Position numbers and translations under genes: made by a program. The notes beneath the pieces were generated by a model. That model searched no databases and was not told where the DNA came from. It worked only from the letters and a program-made list of their open reading frames with translations. Shown here piece after piece: positions 34,366 to 46,648 of a stretch of 64,000 bases of DNA. The DNA comes from Diplolepis rosae. Lineage: Eukaryota; Arthropoda; Insecta; Hymenoptera; Diplolepididae. The stretch is taken from positions 6,386,001 through 6,450,000 of the forward strand of contig JAPYXD010000727.1 in NCBI GenBank assembly GCA_030998225.1, written 5' to 3'. How positions within the stretch are numbered: the stretch's first letter is position 1; every line of letters begins with the position of its first letter.

Positions 34366-35094
34366 CTTAAGGTGCAAATAACTGGTGCTCTTATCCTTGG
34401 TATTAAGTCATCATTGCTTAAATATTTTTGGTCCGATGTCAGAAATAATTTGTTGAATCACCTAAAAAGACTAGTCATATTCGTGTAACTATTGAATCGC
34501 AATCATGTCTTCTAGTGTGGAAACAGACTTTTGTTGGAAGATCAAGTTAATGACTTTGGAGGGTCTCTTTGTTTTTTCAAGGATAAAGTTCAAACATAAT
34601 GATATTGCACAAACCAAAAGCCACATGGTGTTCTATTTATGTGTATCACGAATACATCAAAACTGTGTTCGGTACTCATATAACAATCATGTAGGTCACA
34701 GTTCTCCACCACTTTAAATCCCACTCTAAAATCGCAAAAGGGTATATATAACGATCTGATCTCGATTGCTTCGCATTTGAGAGCTTGTCCAGCTTAAGAA
34801 TCAGATTCCGAATTTCGCAATTCAGTATTTTCACTGCATGTGGAGATCCATTTACGAATTATGGGATGCAGTGATGCCAGTTTTGAGCAATAAGTTTGAA
34901 TTGCTGTGAAACGAATAATAAGTTTTATTTTTTAAACCAAAACTTGTTTTATTCATTTATATTTATAACAATTTGGAATATATTATAAACGAGTGTACTA
35001 CATTACATATGCGAGTAGAATATCTAAAGTCCTAATATTATGTTTTACGTAACTTTCTATGGTTTCAAAATATTACATTATTGGTCATAATATA
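34366..35094. other. No convincing gene; orphan promoter-like stretch
   Basis: GGGTATATATAACG at about 34740 is followed by GC-richer sequence (CGATCTGATCTCGATTGC) and ATG 34839, which opens only 24 codons (MWRSIYELWDAVMPVLSNKF..., stop). ORF 34505-34717 (+) has no domain. A decayed gene start is possible. Confidence 0.3.
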
Positions 35095-35292
35095 CACTGA
35101 GAAAAAAATTTATGCAACAAAACTTCTTTTGTTGCCCTGACAAAACATTTTGTTGTCTTAACAAAACATTTTGTTTAAGTAACAAAAATTTGGTTGATAT
35201 ACCAAAATGTTTTGTTGGCACAACAAAAGAATTTTGTTGCATAAATCCCAACAAAATATTTTTGTTGATTTGACAAAACTGTTTTCTCAGTG
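35095..35292. mobile_element. 198-bp MITE (CACTGAGAAAA ends), TA duplication
   Basis: Starts CACTGAGAAAAAAATTTATG, ends CAAAACTGTTTTCTCAGTG. The body consists of repeated ACAAAA / TTTTGT words in both orientations. Its termini match the 640-2569 element. Confidence 0.8.
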
Positions 35293-35741
35293 TAGTGATT
35301 GATGGGATTAAAATCATTCAATTTAGAATTTCTGTTACATATACATTTTATAACATTGTTTGAAAAATTTGGCAGATTAATTTAGCCCAATAAAGTAAAT
35401 TTTGTTACATCGTTGATGTGAATTCACTTTTTTCAAAGCTACTTCGACTTTAAAGAATACATTCTCATCGCGAGTCTCGCGCTTCGCGCTCGATATTCAC
35501 GATTCAAAAGATGGGACTCGCGATTTAAAAGAAAAGAATAGGAAATTTGATTTTTAATAGGATGTTTTTTAATTAAAATAAAAAGTATGCATCTTATTAA
35601 AAAATGCGAAATTTTTTTCGTATCTCGCATAATTACTTTATTTAAAATGTTATTTTTTTAATTAAAACGAAAAGCATACATTTTATAAAAAATGTGTGAA
35701 TAGAACATTTTTAGATTCTATTTGAGGTAATTTACCCTGAA

Positions 35742-36240
35742 AAATTAGACTTCAGGCAAAAATACATCATTTTGCTTTCAAGAATAGCAATATTGCTATT
35801 GAAGGGATTATTCAAAAGAGAAAAGTATTTAACAAATTTTATTTTCAAGTGCTTTTTTTAATATCACTTTTTACCAAATGTTTAAAAATGGTGCGATTTT
35901 GATAAATCACGAATCATCTTTTTAAGGAAAAAATTCTCTACAACTTGACGGTTTCCAATTTTTAAAAATGAATCAATTATTATCAAATTCAGCAATTTGT
36001 TTATAAAAATTTTGTTTTGAAAAATTGTTTTATTTTTAAAAATTGGAAACAGTTTAGTTGCCAAGAATCTTCTCCCTAAAAAAATTATCCATAATTTATC
36101 AGAATCGCACCATTTTTTAAAATTTGGTAAGAAGCGATTGAAAGAAAAGCACTTGAAAATAAAATCTGTTAAATACATTATTTTTCTGTTTTAAATTTTT
36201 TAATAGGAAATAATTATGTATTTTTGCCTGAGGCCTAATT
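35742..36240. mobile_element. ~500-bp foldback element, copy 2
   Basis: Same edges and internal words as 33735-34365 (TTCAGGCAAAAATACATCAT left, GTATTTTTGCCTGAGGCC right), diverged and shorter. Confidence 0.75.
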
Positions 36241-36575
36241 TTTGTGGATCTTTTTTGGGTAATCAATTATGCAATATAATATTTTTTCGCATTTCACATT
36301 TTAAATTTCAAAATATTGCAAATTTCATAGTTTTGGTTTGATTGGAAAATTACATCAGGACAATTTATAGAGCTTTTTGAGTACTATCAGCAATTAGCAT
36401 TAAAATATTGATCTTTCCAAAAAAATACCAAAAATTCTCTAATTTTTTAAATTTTCGTCAGATATGCGCCTGGTTAACGAACTTGTCCATTCTTTTTGGG
36501 CTACGATAAAATGTACCAAAAGGTGTTAAATTTTACACACATCTGATACCTTTTCATATGTAATGAGAATGTAAA

Positions 36576-38285
36576 AATAGAAAGATAAGAATCTAAATAA
36601 TAACGAAAAATAAATATATAATGACAAATACATTTTCATAAAAATTCTGAAACTAACTCCTAATATTTTAGTCACTTCTCACATTTGGAATATATTGTAT
36701 GTATCAAATATATGCAACATTGATGCACAAAACAAATTATTGGACTTCTGTTAATTACAAAGGATTCACTAATTTAAAAAAATATATTTATTCAAGGTCT
36801 TCTTCATGTAATATTTTGTACTCAACCTCTTACTGGAATTGGTAAACACATATTCCATAAATAACAAATATACTTTTTTCCCCTGATATTTCGAAAACAA
36901 AATGATTTCTCATTTATATTAGATTTATGGATGAATTATATTAAAACCGTGAGAAACGTTCGTCATGGAGGATAAGTAGCTGTTTAAAACTATTAATTAA
37001 TAAGTAAATGAAATAATAAAATTAATAAGCTTCTAACTTAATTAATAAATTTAAAGATATAGATAAATTAAAAATAATAAATTTAATTTTATGATAATTA
37101 TTTATTTAATAATTTAATTTTTAAATGTTCGTTTAGTTTTCATGCACCACTGTTTAATGAAGAGTTTTTATTATAAATAAATCTGTTACGTTTCTGATGC
37201 AATGAACTGCAATCTGTCTTGCAGTACTGCTTCATAGTGACGCAATACTTATGATTATTGCAAATAATGAGTTGAATTATTGTACAAAGCATCTTATTCA
37301 TAACACTTCAGTATAGTTCATCCCTTAGATACTTTGTATATTCATTTTAATTATTTTTGCTAAGAATTTTATCAAAGAAGATATAATAAAACTAATTTTT
37401 ATCCTACTTTAAATTAGTATTTTTGGAGGCTTAATTTCAGTTAATGAGATACATAATATGAAACCTTCCGCACTCAATTTATCATTTTTGATATATTTGT
37501 TTTATTTCTTTACTGATTTAAAAAAATTTCACAATTTAATCAAATTAGAAACTCATCATTTACCAAAATTTATCAATGTACAGAAATATTCAAAAAAATT
37601 CCTGAAGAAAATGATTCTAAAGAAACGTGAATCGTCTACCCCACTGATTGGAAGTCTTTAAATGCATTCAAATTATTTTAAAGCAATTCACAAAAAAGTT
37701 CATATTAATTGATTCATTGTGATTTTAATAACTTTAATGATCATAGTTCAAATCAAAAGTATTATTATTAATTATTTATTAGAAATAGAGCAAACACGTG
37801 CAACTCCAGTTATGCTTGCATCAGATAATGAGTAAATCGCGAACGAGGGTTCGAGAACAGCAGTTGAACTAATTGAGTAATTTATGTGCATAAGATGGAA
37901 TTTGATATGTGATACAACAGAAGCAAATGTACTGTACAAATTTCTTTAAACAGGTTTATTTATAATGCATATTATTTTCCATTATATGATAAATAATTAT
38001 AATTGAAGTAACAAATTATTAAAATTACTCAATATATAATACTAAATCTGCAATCACATATTTTTCAATTCCAGCTACATCTATTTAATCGATTTTTTAT
38101 ACATATTTGACTTATCGTAATGAAGAATAATTTTGTTTAAATTTCATGCACTAAAAAATGCAATCAACTCTTTACATTGGTGAAGGACCTGATGTAATGT
38201 CTTGCAATTAAAAATTTCTTTCCAGTGCATCAGTAAGTTTTTTTGTTTCTAACATTTTCAAAAGTTATTATTTAGCCATATAAAA
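36576..38285. other. Gene-free AT-rich region
   Basis: No exon, TIR pair or domain is supported. ORF 37458-37661 (+) is low-complexity. Confidence 0.5.
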
Positions 38286-39560
38286 TGTAATTCAAAATTT
38301 CAAGAATTCGAAGCTATTCAAACCCTCAAAATATATAAAAGCGACCTAATTTGGACTGAAAAAATTTCTGTAACCAACAAAAAATGAGGAAAGAAAAAAG
38401 AACGCAACCTTCCAAAACTCCTTCCTTCTTCCTTCCTCTAAATACAAGAAACGACCAAATTTCCTAGGATCAAAAATTATGAGAAACCAAGAAAAAAGAA
38501 GGCAACCTTCCAAAACCCCTTCCTTCTTTTATAATTAAAAATTTCAAGAATTTGAAACTATTCGAACCTCCAAAATACACAAAAACGACTAAATTTGGAA
38601 CAAAACATGTTTTTTAAGTAAATGAATATGAAAAACCGACAAAAAAGGAGGTAAGAAAAAAGAAGGCAACTTTCCAAAATCCCTTCCTTCTTTTATAATT
38701 AAAAATTTCAAGAATTCTAAACTATTCGAACCCTCAAAATATAAAAAAGCGACCAAATTTGGACCGAAAAAATTTCTTAAAATAAACGATTATGAGAAAC
38801 CAACAAAAAAGGAGGAAAGAAAAAAAGGATGCAACATTCCAAAACCCCTTTCTTCTTCCTTTGTCAAAATAAAAAAAACGACCAAATTTAAACCAAAAAA
38901 ATTTTCTGGGATCAACGATTATGAGAAGCCAAGAGAAAAGGAGAAATGAAAAAAGAACGCAACCTTCCAAAACCCCTTCCTTCTTTTATAATTAAAAATT
39001 TCAAGAATTCGAAACTGTTCGAACCCTCAAAATACAAAAAAGTGACCAAATTTGGACCGAACAAATTACTTAAAATAAACGATTTTGAGAAACTAACAAA
39101 AACGGAGGATAGAAAAAAGAAAGCATTCTTCCAAACCACCCTTCATTCTTTTATAATTCAAAATTTCAAGAAATCAAAACTTTTCAAACCCTCAAAATAC
39201 GAAAAAACGACCAAATTTGGACCAAAAAAATTACTTAAAATAAACGATTATGAAAAACCAACAGAAAAGGAGGAATGAAAAAACAAGGCAAACTTCCAAA
39301 ACCCCTTCCTTCTTCCTTCAACTAGATACAAAAAACGACCAAATTTGGACCAAAAAAATTTCCTAAAATAAACGATTATGGAATACCAACAAAAAAGAAG
39401 GAGAGAGAAAAGAAGGCATCCCTCCAAAAACCCTTCATTCTTTTATAATTCAAAATTTCAAGAATTCAAAACTTTTCGAACCCTCAAAATACGAAAAAAC
39501 GACCAAATTTGGACCAAAAACATTACTTAAAATAAACGATTATGAGAAACAGTTTGAACA
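38286..39560. repeat. Satellite-like tandem repeat, ~165-bp monomer with shorter variants
   Basis: Monomers carry AAAATTTCAAGAATTCGAAA, GAACCCTCAAAATAC, CGACCAAATTTGGACC, AAATAAACGATTATGAGAAA and CCTTCCAAAACCCCTTCC in fixed order. The first word recurs near 38292, 38537, 38701, 38996, 39162 and 39446. Spacing of about 165 alternates with longer steps containing a shortened monomer. Diverged copies occur at 47600-47695 and, as an inverted pair, at 51535-51960. The frames at 38734-39278 are by-products. Confidence 0.85.
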
Positions 39561-40192
39561 GTTTTAAATTCTTAAAATTTTGAATTATACTTTGTTTTGG
39601 GCTTTGAGATGAATCTGAGTTTTTAGTGATACTAGTTCGAATTTAGTATTCATATAAAATGAATGTTAAAAAAAATGTTTTTCTATGTGTCAGGGAAAAT
39701 AAAATATTAATTGATATAATTAGAGTTTAATATAAAATAGATAACCAATAAACGTTCGAAAAATTCAATTTGTGAGATATCAATTTTTATACAAGGGTTG
39801 CAATCTCAATAATTTTTAAACAGAACGGAGGTTTCCAAAATTACTTTATTTTTTAAGGTAAACCAAAAAGTATCCAATCAAGTGGATAATTAAGGAACAT
39901 ACCCATCTATTAAACATTTGTTAATCCAAATTGAATATCTATTTTAAAAACTTTCGTTAAATGGTGAATTTAACTAAAAAACTGTATTTTTATCCAATAA
40001 ATTCTCATACTAGTCCAGGAAAATTTTTTTATACTAAAGTTTTCAATAGATTTAATTTTTTTACTCACTGCCTCTTTCTAACACCTTCTCTTACTCTCCC
40101 GACTTTATTATCCACTTATTACGTACATTTAAACTTTTATTATAATCTAACAAATACCCTGACTATTTTTTTAAAGGTCAATGAAATCGAGC
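39561..40192. other. Intergenic region upstream of the 93-aa gene
   Basis: No gene supported; the frame 39961-40212 (+) is AT-rich and ends within the upstream motif of the next gene. Confidence 0.4.
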
Positions 40193-40207
40193 TTATTCAC
40201 CTGCATG
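40193..40207 (+). promoter_or_regulatory. Shared upstream motif of the small secreted-protein cluster, gene 1
   Basis: TTATTCACCTGCATG, about 105 bp upstream of the TATA box. The same core is found at 42345-42359 and 49815-49828, upstream of the other two cluster genes. Confidence 0.5.
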
Positions 40208-40312
40208 GGTAACCAGAAACTAATACTTCTTCTTGTGCAATAAACTGAACATGCAAGAAATTATTTAATAAGAGATATAAAAAATCTTGTAACTAAATCC
40301 CTTGAAAGGGAC

Positions 40313-40320
40313 TATAAATA
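40313..40320 (+). promoter_or_regulatory. TATA box of the 93-aa gene
   Basis: TATAAATA, 85 nt before the ATG. Confidence 0.7.
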
Positions 40321-40397
40321 ATGTGACAGATTCAGTTGTGTCATTCAATTGATCTCTTGCAATTGAAGAATCAGCTAGAAGCTAAACCTACATTAAA

Positions 40398-40838
40398 ATG
40401 TTCAAGGTAAGAAATAAATAATTCTTAAATTCTCATCATATGAGAAGGTATTTGTTGCCTCATTTAGAAACATTGTTTCAGCTTTTCCTTGTCGTGTGTT
40501 TGTTGGCTGTGAGCCACGCTGGACTGATTAGCCCTTCTTTTTTGGTACTACAAGGCCAACCAATCACCACCAATATTGTTAGAGGTATTTTTTTATGCAA
40601 ACAAATTATAGCTATAACATTTTTTTTAACAGTTATGAAGATATAATTGACCTCTATCTCTCTTTCAGGTGGACCAATTGGTTTAGGAAGTTATGGTGTG
40701 GGACCGTTTGGAGTTGGAACTCTTGGTTTAGGAGGAGTTGGTTATGGGCAAGTTGGATACGGACAAGTTGGTTATGGACAGGTTGGTGTGGGACAAGTCG
40801 GTTCAGGACCAGTTGGTTTGGGAGGTCTCGTAGGCTAA
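40398..40838 (+). CDS. Small secreted Gly/Val-rich protein, 93 aa
   Basis: Three exons (40398-40406, 40482-40584, 40669-40838) join in frame. Exon 1 is MFK only; exon 2 gives the signal peptide LFLVVCLLAVSHAG and a short Ser/Gln/Thr segment; exon 3 joins in phase 1 and is almost wholly Gly-rich, with repeated VGYGQ and VGVGQVGSGPVGLGG. It has no cysteine after the signal and no R&R chitin-binding domain. The composition suits an extracellular structural protein of cuticle, silk or gland secretion; which one cannot be told. It is the first gene of a three-gene cluster with the same exon plan and upstream motif. AATAAA lies at 40989-40994. Expression in epidermis or a gland is inference. Confidence 0.85.
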
Positions 40839-41188
40839 GTTAACATGTTGGAGACTTCGATGCAATAACTAAGAAAATTAACCTCTTCAAAATCAAAATC
40901 TAGGAAAAATTTTTGAAATATTCCCTTCGAAAGTTACTTTTTCCGAACATTCTTCACATATCACAGTATTTTATACTTTAATTTTCGAAATAAAGAAAAA
41001 TAATACTCAGAAATTACATTTTTTTCAATTATACATACTACCCTTCTCTTTTACAATATCATATCTGGGGTACCAGCCAATTTATTGATTGGTACAACCA
41101 ATTCTTGGTTGATTGGTTGTGCTAACGAATAATTGATTGTGCTTATCAATAAATAGGATGTGACAAACAATCTTTTTTACTGTCGTAC

Positions 41189-41311
41189 ACCGAAAGTTAG
41201 TCGTTTTGCGTGCGAAAAGTTGATTTTCCCGCCCTAGTGTGGTAAAATTTTAAGTGCGCGGAAAATCAACTTTCCGCACGCAAAACGACACCGACTCGGC
41301 TAACTTTCGGT
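41189..41311. mobile_element. Small foldback element (ACCGAAAGTTA ends)
   Basis: Arms ACCGAAAGTTAGTCGTTTTG and its near-complement ending CGGCTAACTTTCGGT pair, and CGTGCGAAAAGTTGATTTTC pairs with GGAAAATCAACTTTCCGCAC. The loop is about 25 bp. Confidence 0.8.
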
Positions 41312-41345
41312 ATACAGCGAACAAAAAATATCGTTCGTATCACGT

Positions 41346-41862
41346 CCCAAGTGTGAAGTTAGATACGGTCCAACACTGGCCCAGCATCGCCAAAAATTTG
41401 CCGAAGATCGGCTGCCAATATCATGCCGTTGCTGGAATGATAAACCCGGTATGCACTTGGTGGCCAATTCTGGCCGAAACTCTGGTCGCCAGCACTTGTT
41501 TTCGGCACAGCAATGGGCCAATGCTGTGCCGAACTCTGGTTTTCTCACTTCCAGAATGGTTTCCCAAGGTAAAAGTGACACAAGGCCCAGTAATGTGCCG
41601 TCCATGAGCCCGAATCTGGCTCTTCTACTTTCAGAACTGGATGCCATAATAAAATGACCATCGGCTTGGTATAGGGCCGATACTGGGCAAAGTTTCAGCT
41701 GACGGTCGGTAAATTTAAACACTCGATAAAGGCCGCCGTCGTCGGCCCAGCACTTGACCGATGCAAACAGTAACACTGGCTCTATAACAATAGCCGACTC
41801 TTGGCTGCCGAGATTGGGCCAATATTGTGCCGTATTATCACCTTCGGCAATTCGCATTTGGG
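41346..41862. mobile_element. GC-rich TIR element (CCCAAGTG ends), 517-bp copy, GT duplication
   Basis: The ends are CCCAAGTGTGAAGTTAGATA and TTCGGCAATTCGCATTTGGG, flanked by GT on both sides. It is the longer relative of 33111-33425. Frames of about 185 and 117 codons are open on opposite strands over the same DNA, which reflects high GC and few stops. Words such as GCCGA, TGGCC and CGGC recur throughout. Confidence 0.75.
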
Positions 41863-42344
41863 GTGGGATCGTATTTTAACGCACAATTTTGACATAATAA
41901 AAAATTTTCTTCTTCATACTTTACCCTTATCGATCGCAAAACAACCTTTTTTATAATAAGAAATTTATTTGTTTTGAATAAATTTTTATTTGGTTCAAAG
42001 ATACTTTGTTTAAATCAAATAAATTTTATTTAATTTAGATAAATCATTTCTTTAAATCAAAGAAAGTATTTAAACAAATAATTTTCTTTTATGCAATCAA
42101 TTTTTTTTTTTGAATGTAGATCTGTTGAAAAAAACAATAGGCCAATATTCTAAACAATAAGTTTTCATTTTCCATATATAAATCAAGCTAAAAAAATGCA
42201 TTGAAAATGAATCTATATTTTTTAAACATCTTCCTCAAGTAAATGAGTTTTGTTTGATTTCAATAAATTTTTGTTAACCATTATGTGTATTATTAAACTG
42301 AAAACACGATTGTGTCACTATTTTCATGGTCATGGCAGTCTAGT

Positions 42345-42359
42345 TTATTCACCTACTTG
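42345..42359 (+). promoter_or_regulatory. Shared upstream motif, gene 2
   Basis: TTATTCACCTACTTG, about 140 bp upstream of the TATA box; the preceding TCATGGCAGTCTAG also resembles the sequence before the motif of gene 3. Confidence 0.5.
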
Positions 42360-42499
42360 TTATCAAACGACTCAGTACCTACGTAATTTCTGCAGTTTTA
42401 GCTGATGCAATAAACATTCGATTGTAAATATACCCTCACCAGTCAACAGAGACGGACATTTTTAGACAATCTTTATGTAGGAATTCCTTCAGGATCTAA

Positions 42500-42507
42500 T
42501 ATAAATA
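42500..42507 (+). promoter_or_regulatory. TATA box of the 89-aa gene
   Basis: TATAAATA within AATATAAATACTCGATG, 82 nt before the ATG; gene 3 has a very similar AGTATAAATACTC. Confidence 0.7.
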
Positions 42508-42581
42508 CTCGATGAAATTAAGCAAAATCATTCAATCCATCTTTCGCAGCTAAGAACCAAGCTACAAAAAATCCCAACAAA

Positions 42582-43927
42582 ATGCTGAAGGTAAGGCATC
42601 TGCTTCTTCAGTTTTCAGTTATTTTATATTTCTTCCTCAGTAGATGATATTTTCCAATATTCGAATTCCTCTTTTCTGAAGTAAAAATCATATTTTTTTT
42701 TTTTTCGGTCATTGCATTTTGCAAAAATCTTTTTCTCTTCTTAACACACTGAGAAAACAGTTTCTTTGAATCAAAGAAACATTTCTTTGATATACAGTAA
42801 AAGAAAAAATTTCTTTAAATTAAAGAAAGTTTTGTTAATTCAAAAAAATTGTCTTTGACCCAAAGAAATAGATTTGTTTACATTAAACAACATTTTTTTG
42901 AATCAACAAAACTTTCTTCAATTCAAAGAAATTTTTTTTTTGACCGCATATCAAAGAAATGTTTCTTTGTTTCAAAGAAACTGTTTTCTGGGTGCAAACT
43001 CAAATGAAAAAAAGTTGACAAATTTTCTAAAAGACTTTTTTTCACACTTTTGAATTTACACAGTTGTCGCATTGCGATTAATTATATAATTACATTGATA
43101 AAAAAATTTGTTAGGTTTCGAAAAATTTGATTAATATTACTGACATTAAAGGGGGGGGGGGCAAAATAAACATACTACCCTTCCGGTGAAATTTCTGGGG
43201 GGCAGCCAACCCCCTGCCCCCCGATTGTGACGCCCCTGAAACCCATTGTACATTCTAATTTTTTGTATATAATTCATTCTCTCCTACTATTTTGCGACCC
43301 ATCTGTATATGGAATGTTGATACATCTTTTGTTTAAAAAAAATTACAATAATTATCTTTTTGTATAGTTCGCCGTTCTCGCCTGCCTTTTGGCTGTAGCC
43401 TATGGAGGTGGACTTACTGGTCTGGCTGGTCAAAGTATCTTGGCTGCCCCTATCCATATCCAAAAAGTCATTACTCCAGCACAAATTATTAAGGGTATTT
43501 ATTTATGGTTTTTATATTGACTTAGATTGTTTTAAATTAAGTTCCTAAAGTTCATTCAAGCAATATTGTGGATACTGAAAATTTTAATTAGTTAATTATT
43601 ATGTGTTGTAAAAACGTATAATTAGTTACTAACTCGATTTAATGAGAATTATATTAAATGTAAAATATGTTAGTGTTAACATTTTTTAAAGTTATTATAT
43701 GAATTTCAGCCCCATTGGTGATCCCACAAGTTTCTCTTGCCCCTGCACCAATCATTAAAGGTACTATTATCTACTCTTTTAACATATTAGTTTGTTAAAG
43801 ACAAAATATATGAAATGTTTAATAAAATCATTTTGTGTTTTCAGCTGCACCTATTGTCACTATTGGAAAAGTAGGACTTGGTGGTTTAGATCATGGTTTA
43901 GCTTATGGAGGTTCCATCCTTGGTTAG
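42582..43927 (+). CDS. Small secreted hydrophobic-repeat protein, 89 aa
   Basis: Four exons (42582-42590, 43368-43494, 43710-43760, 43845-43927) join in frame with phase-1 internal junctions. Exon 1 is MLK. Exon 2 gives FAVLACLLAVAYGG, a signal peptide nearly identical to that of the 140-aa gene, then AAPIHIQKVITPAQIIK. Exon 3 (51 nt) reads APLVIPQVSLAPAPIIK; exon 4 starts AAPIVTIGKVGLGG and ends GGSILG. The tail of exon 2, all of exon 3 and the start of exon 4 look like diverged repeats of one API(V/I)...K unit, each beginning at an exon border. A secreted structural or glandular role is inferred from composition. Intron 1 contains a MITE and a poly-G tract. AATAAA lies at 44058-44063. Confidence 0.85.
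42747..42994. mobile_element. MITE (CACTGAGAAAACAG ends) in intron 1, CA duplication
   Basis: Starts CACTGAGAAAACAGTTTCTT and ends AAACTGTTTTCTGGGTG; CA on both sides. The body repeats TTTGAATCAAAGAAA words in both orientations. The near relative at 44610-44818 lies 3' of the same gene. Confidence 0.8.
43148..43245. repeat. Poly-G tract and GC-rich fragment in intron 1
   Basis: A run of 12 G is followed by CTTCCGGTGAAATTTCTGGG, CCCCCTGCCCCCCG and GACGCCCCTGAAACCC. The G and C runs could form a quadruplex or hairpin. It is an isolated GC-rich island in AT-rich intron DNA, probably an old dispersed repeat. Confidence 0.6.
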
Positions 43928-44064
43928 ATCGTCCCAAAAAGAAAAATTGCATTGGGATTAATGTCAAAATTCGTAATCTGATCATCAAAATTCTGTAAAG
44001 AGGTCATGCGTATGGATAATTAAATTCGTGTCACAGTATTTAGGTATAAGTCACGGAAATAAAT

Positions 44065-44609
44065 AAATATACTAAAATTATGTCTTGTAATTTCTCCCAT
44101 AATCCAGCCACATTATATATTTATTTACTTCACTGGAATATAAATGAAGAAAAACTTCTCGAACTTTAATTATATATTTAATAAAAAAAACTTAGTATAA
44201 AATATCTCAAATTGTGAAGTAATTTTTTTCAAATTTAGAAATTAATTGGGCGCACAGAAATACTTTCATTCATAAAATTCTTCAACTATTCATGTTTCTG
44301 ACCTAATGATTAAAAAAATTAATCGCACATTGGTTAATTAACAATAATTACAAATCATAATATAATTTATAATTATAATTATAAATATATTATATTTTTA
44401 TATTTTATGTTATATTATTTTTATATTATATATTAAGTTAATATATCGTAATTATAAATATATAATTTATAATATACTTTATAATTATAAATTATTACAA
44501 ATAATATAGCTGAGAAATAATTTCTTGAGAAATCTTGGAATAAATGAAAATTGGAACGTATCATCGAAAAATTATTTTCTCCATATGGAGATTTTTCCAC
44601 TAATAAACA
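44065..44609. other. AT-only low-complexity DNA
   Basis: About 44340-44510 is dominated by ATTATAATT/TATAATTATA words with almost no G or C. No gene. Confidence 0.6.
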
Positions 44610-44818
44610 CACTGAGAAACCAGTTTCTTTGAATCAAAGAAACATTTCTTTGATATACGATCAAAGAACAAATTTTCTTTAATTAAATGAAATAGATTTA
44701 TTTACATTAAAGAAAATTTATTAGAATCAACAAAACTTTCTTCAATTCAAAGAAATTTTTTCTTTGACCGTATATCAATGAAATGTTTCTTTGATTCAAA
44801 GAAACTGTTTTCTGGGTG
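44610..44818. mobile_element. MITE (CACTGAGAAAC ends), CA duplication
   Basis: Close relative of 42747-42994: CACTGAGAAACCAGTTTCTT to AAACTGTTTTCTGGGTG, with CA on both sides and the same TTTGAATCAAAG words. Confidence 0.8.
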
Positions 44819-45576
44819 CAAGAAAAACGTTTGAAGAAAGAATTTCTTCCTTTTTCAGGTTTATTTATCTCAAAATTAGAAAATTTCAAAAATCTTGGAA
44901 GACACATGCACAGAAAATAATTAACCAATATCGATGAAATATGTTAAATTTTATTTTCCACAAATCTGCCGTCCAAAATAAAAGAACCGTTAACTGCATT
45001 TCGATTGAATCTAAGAAAAAGGCCAAAAACTTTTTTTATCATAAAACGTCCATTTTTGTAAAGTAGCTCACGTCCCGAAATATTTCCCACGAAAGAGCTC
45101 TCCTAAACCTTTAACTACCACATATTCACAAGAGTTTCCAAAATTTGTGTTAATTAACGTTTTTTTCTCAAATACGATTTTTAATTCAGTTGGTCTTTTC
45201 GTTCTTTGCATCGCTGTAATAAAATTCGACAAAAATGTTAGTTAACGATTCTTTTACTTTGGACGGCAGAAATACATAGGTATACCTATGTATATAACGC
45301 CTATTATACTAAAATAAAAATAAATTTAAATAGAATACAATTTTATTTGCTGTATATATTCCAATTGAGTGAAACTGAATTTCAACTTCATACTTTGTAC
45401 AATTTTTATAATTCATAATAATATAATTGTATAATTATAATTGTATTTAATCTTAATGCACATAATTATTTCACTTATTCATAAACTTTTAAGTACATCA
45501 ATTAAAAAATTATGTTATTCATACAGTTTCAATTAACATACTGTATATATAATTCAAAACTTTTTATATTTTCATA

Positions 45577-46230
45577 TTATTCTCATCATGGATGAGAAGG
45601 TATTAGTTTTATGTGAAAAATGACTTTCGAAATTTTCATTAAATCTTTAAGTTTTGAGACCCCCTGAGTCAGAAAAAGTGGTTTTTACGAAAGTGTGTCT
45701 GTCTGTCTTTTTTGTGTTTTTGAAAAAATTAAAAATTCTAATACTGGTTTTTGATAGTGCTCATAAATCTCTACAAATTATCTTCATAACATTCTTTGAT
45801 TAAACCAAAATTAGAAATGTTACAGCATGTTAAAACTTGAAAAAAATCAATATCAAAATTCCACTTTCCAGTTAAATTATACGAGATATGAAAAAAAGTT
45901 ATCATACAAAATTATTTTCTACATTAAGATCTACAAATTTGAATTGCAGCATTTTTTCATGAGATGTATATTTTTCTTTTTAACTTAAAAAAATACTATT
46001 GAAAATTCAAAATTCAATTTTTTTTAACAATAATATGTGAAATACGAAAAAACGTTAGAATGAAAAGTTGTTCACTTTAAAAGGTTCTACAATTTTTGTT
46101 TCACACAGTTTCTTATAAAACATATATCTTTCGTTTCAATTTCAAAAATACGACTAAAATTCAAAAATTCCATTTTTTAGACAAAATATGTGAGATACAA
46201 AAAAAGCGTTTGGATGAATAATTATTTGCC
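45577..46230 (+). repeat. Dispersed non-coding repeat with terminal hairpin, copy 2
   Basis: Opens ATTCTCATCATGGATGAGAA GGTATTAG and follows the 19920 copy through TTTTGAGACCCCCTGAGTCA; the (TCTG)n tract is reduced to about three units and roughly 150 bp after it are deleted. Confidence 0.75.
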
Positions 46231-46648
46231 TAATTGAGCAGCAAAAAATATTTTTCACTGCCGAATCATTGAAAATTAACTAATCTAATAGTGAAAAATA
46301 TTTTTCCAATAGTGAATTATTAAAAAGGCTGATTCATTTCTGTTCAGAAGTACTACGAAAAAAAGAAATTATATTTGATAATGAATTAAAACATGTATAT
46401 ATACAATTCTGATTTTATTATACACGTAATAATTAATATAACTATAGATGCAATAATCATTAGGAGTAAGAGAAAGGTATTAAGACAGACTGATCAATAT
46501 TTTTTGTGATTTTCGTTTATTCTATCAAAATACAAAAACAATTTTGTAAATATAGATTTTAGGAATTTTGTACATTATTTATCTAAAAATTTTCAATTTA
46601 TTTCATGAAAATTCTTTCTTGCACTATTATTAAGATTTAAATAATTAT

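Noticed and set aside
38734..39278. Open frames of 75-110 codons on both strands
   Set aside because: They lie wholly within the satellite array and translate repeat monomers (KPSKYEKTTKFGPKK-like).
41254..41857. 185-codon (-) and 117-codon (+) frames
   Set aside because: They overlap on opposite strands inside a GC-rich TIR element that has a deleted sister copy; no domain, no splice or start context.
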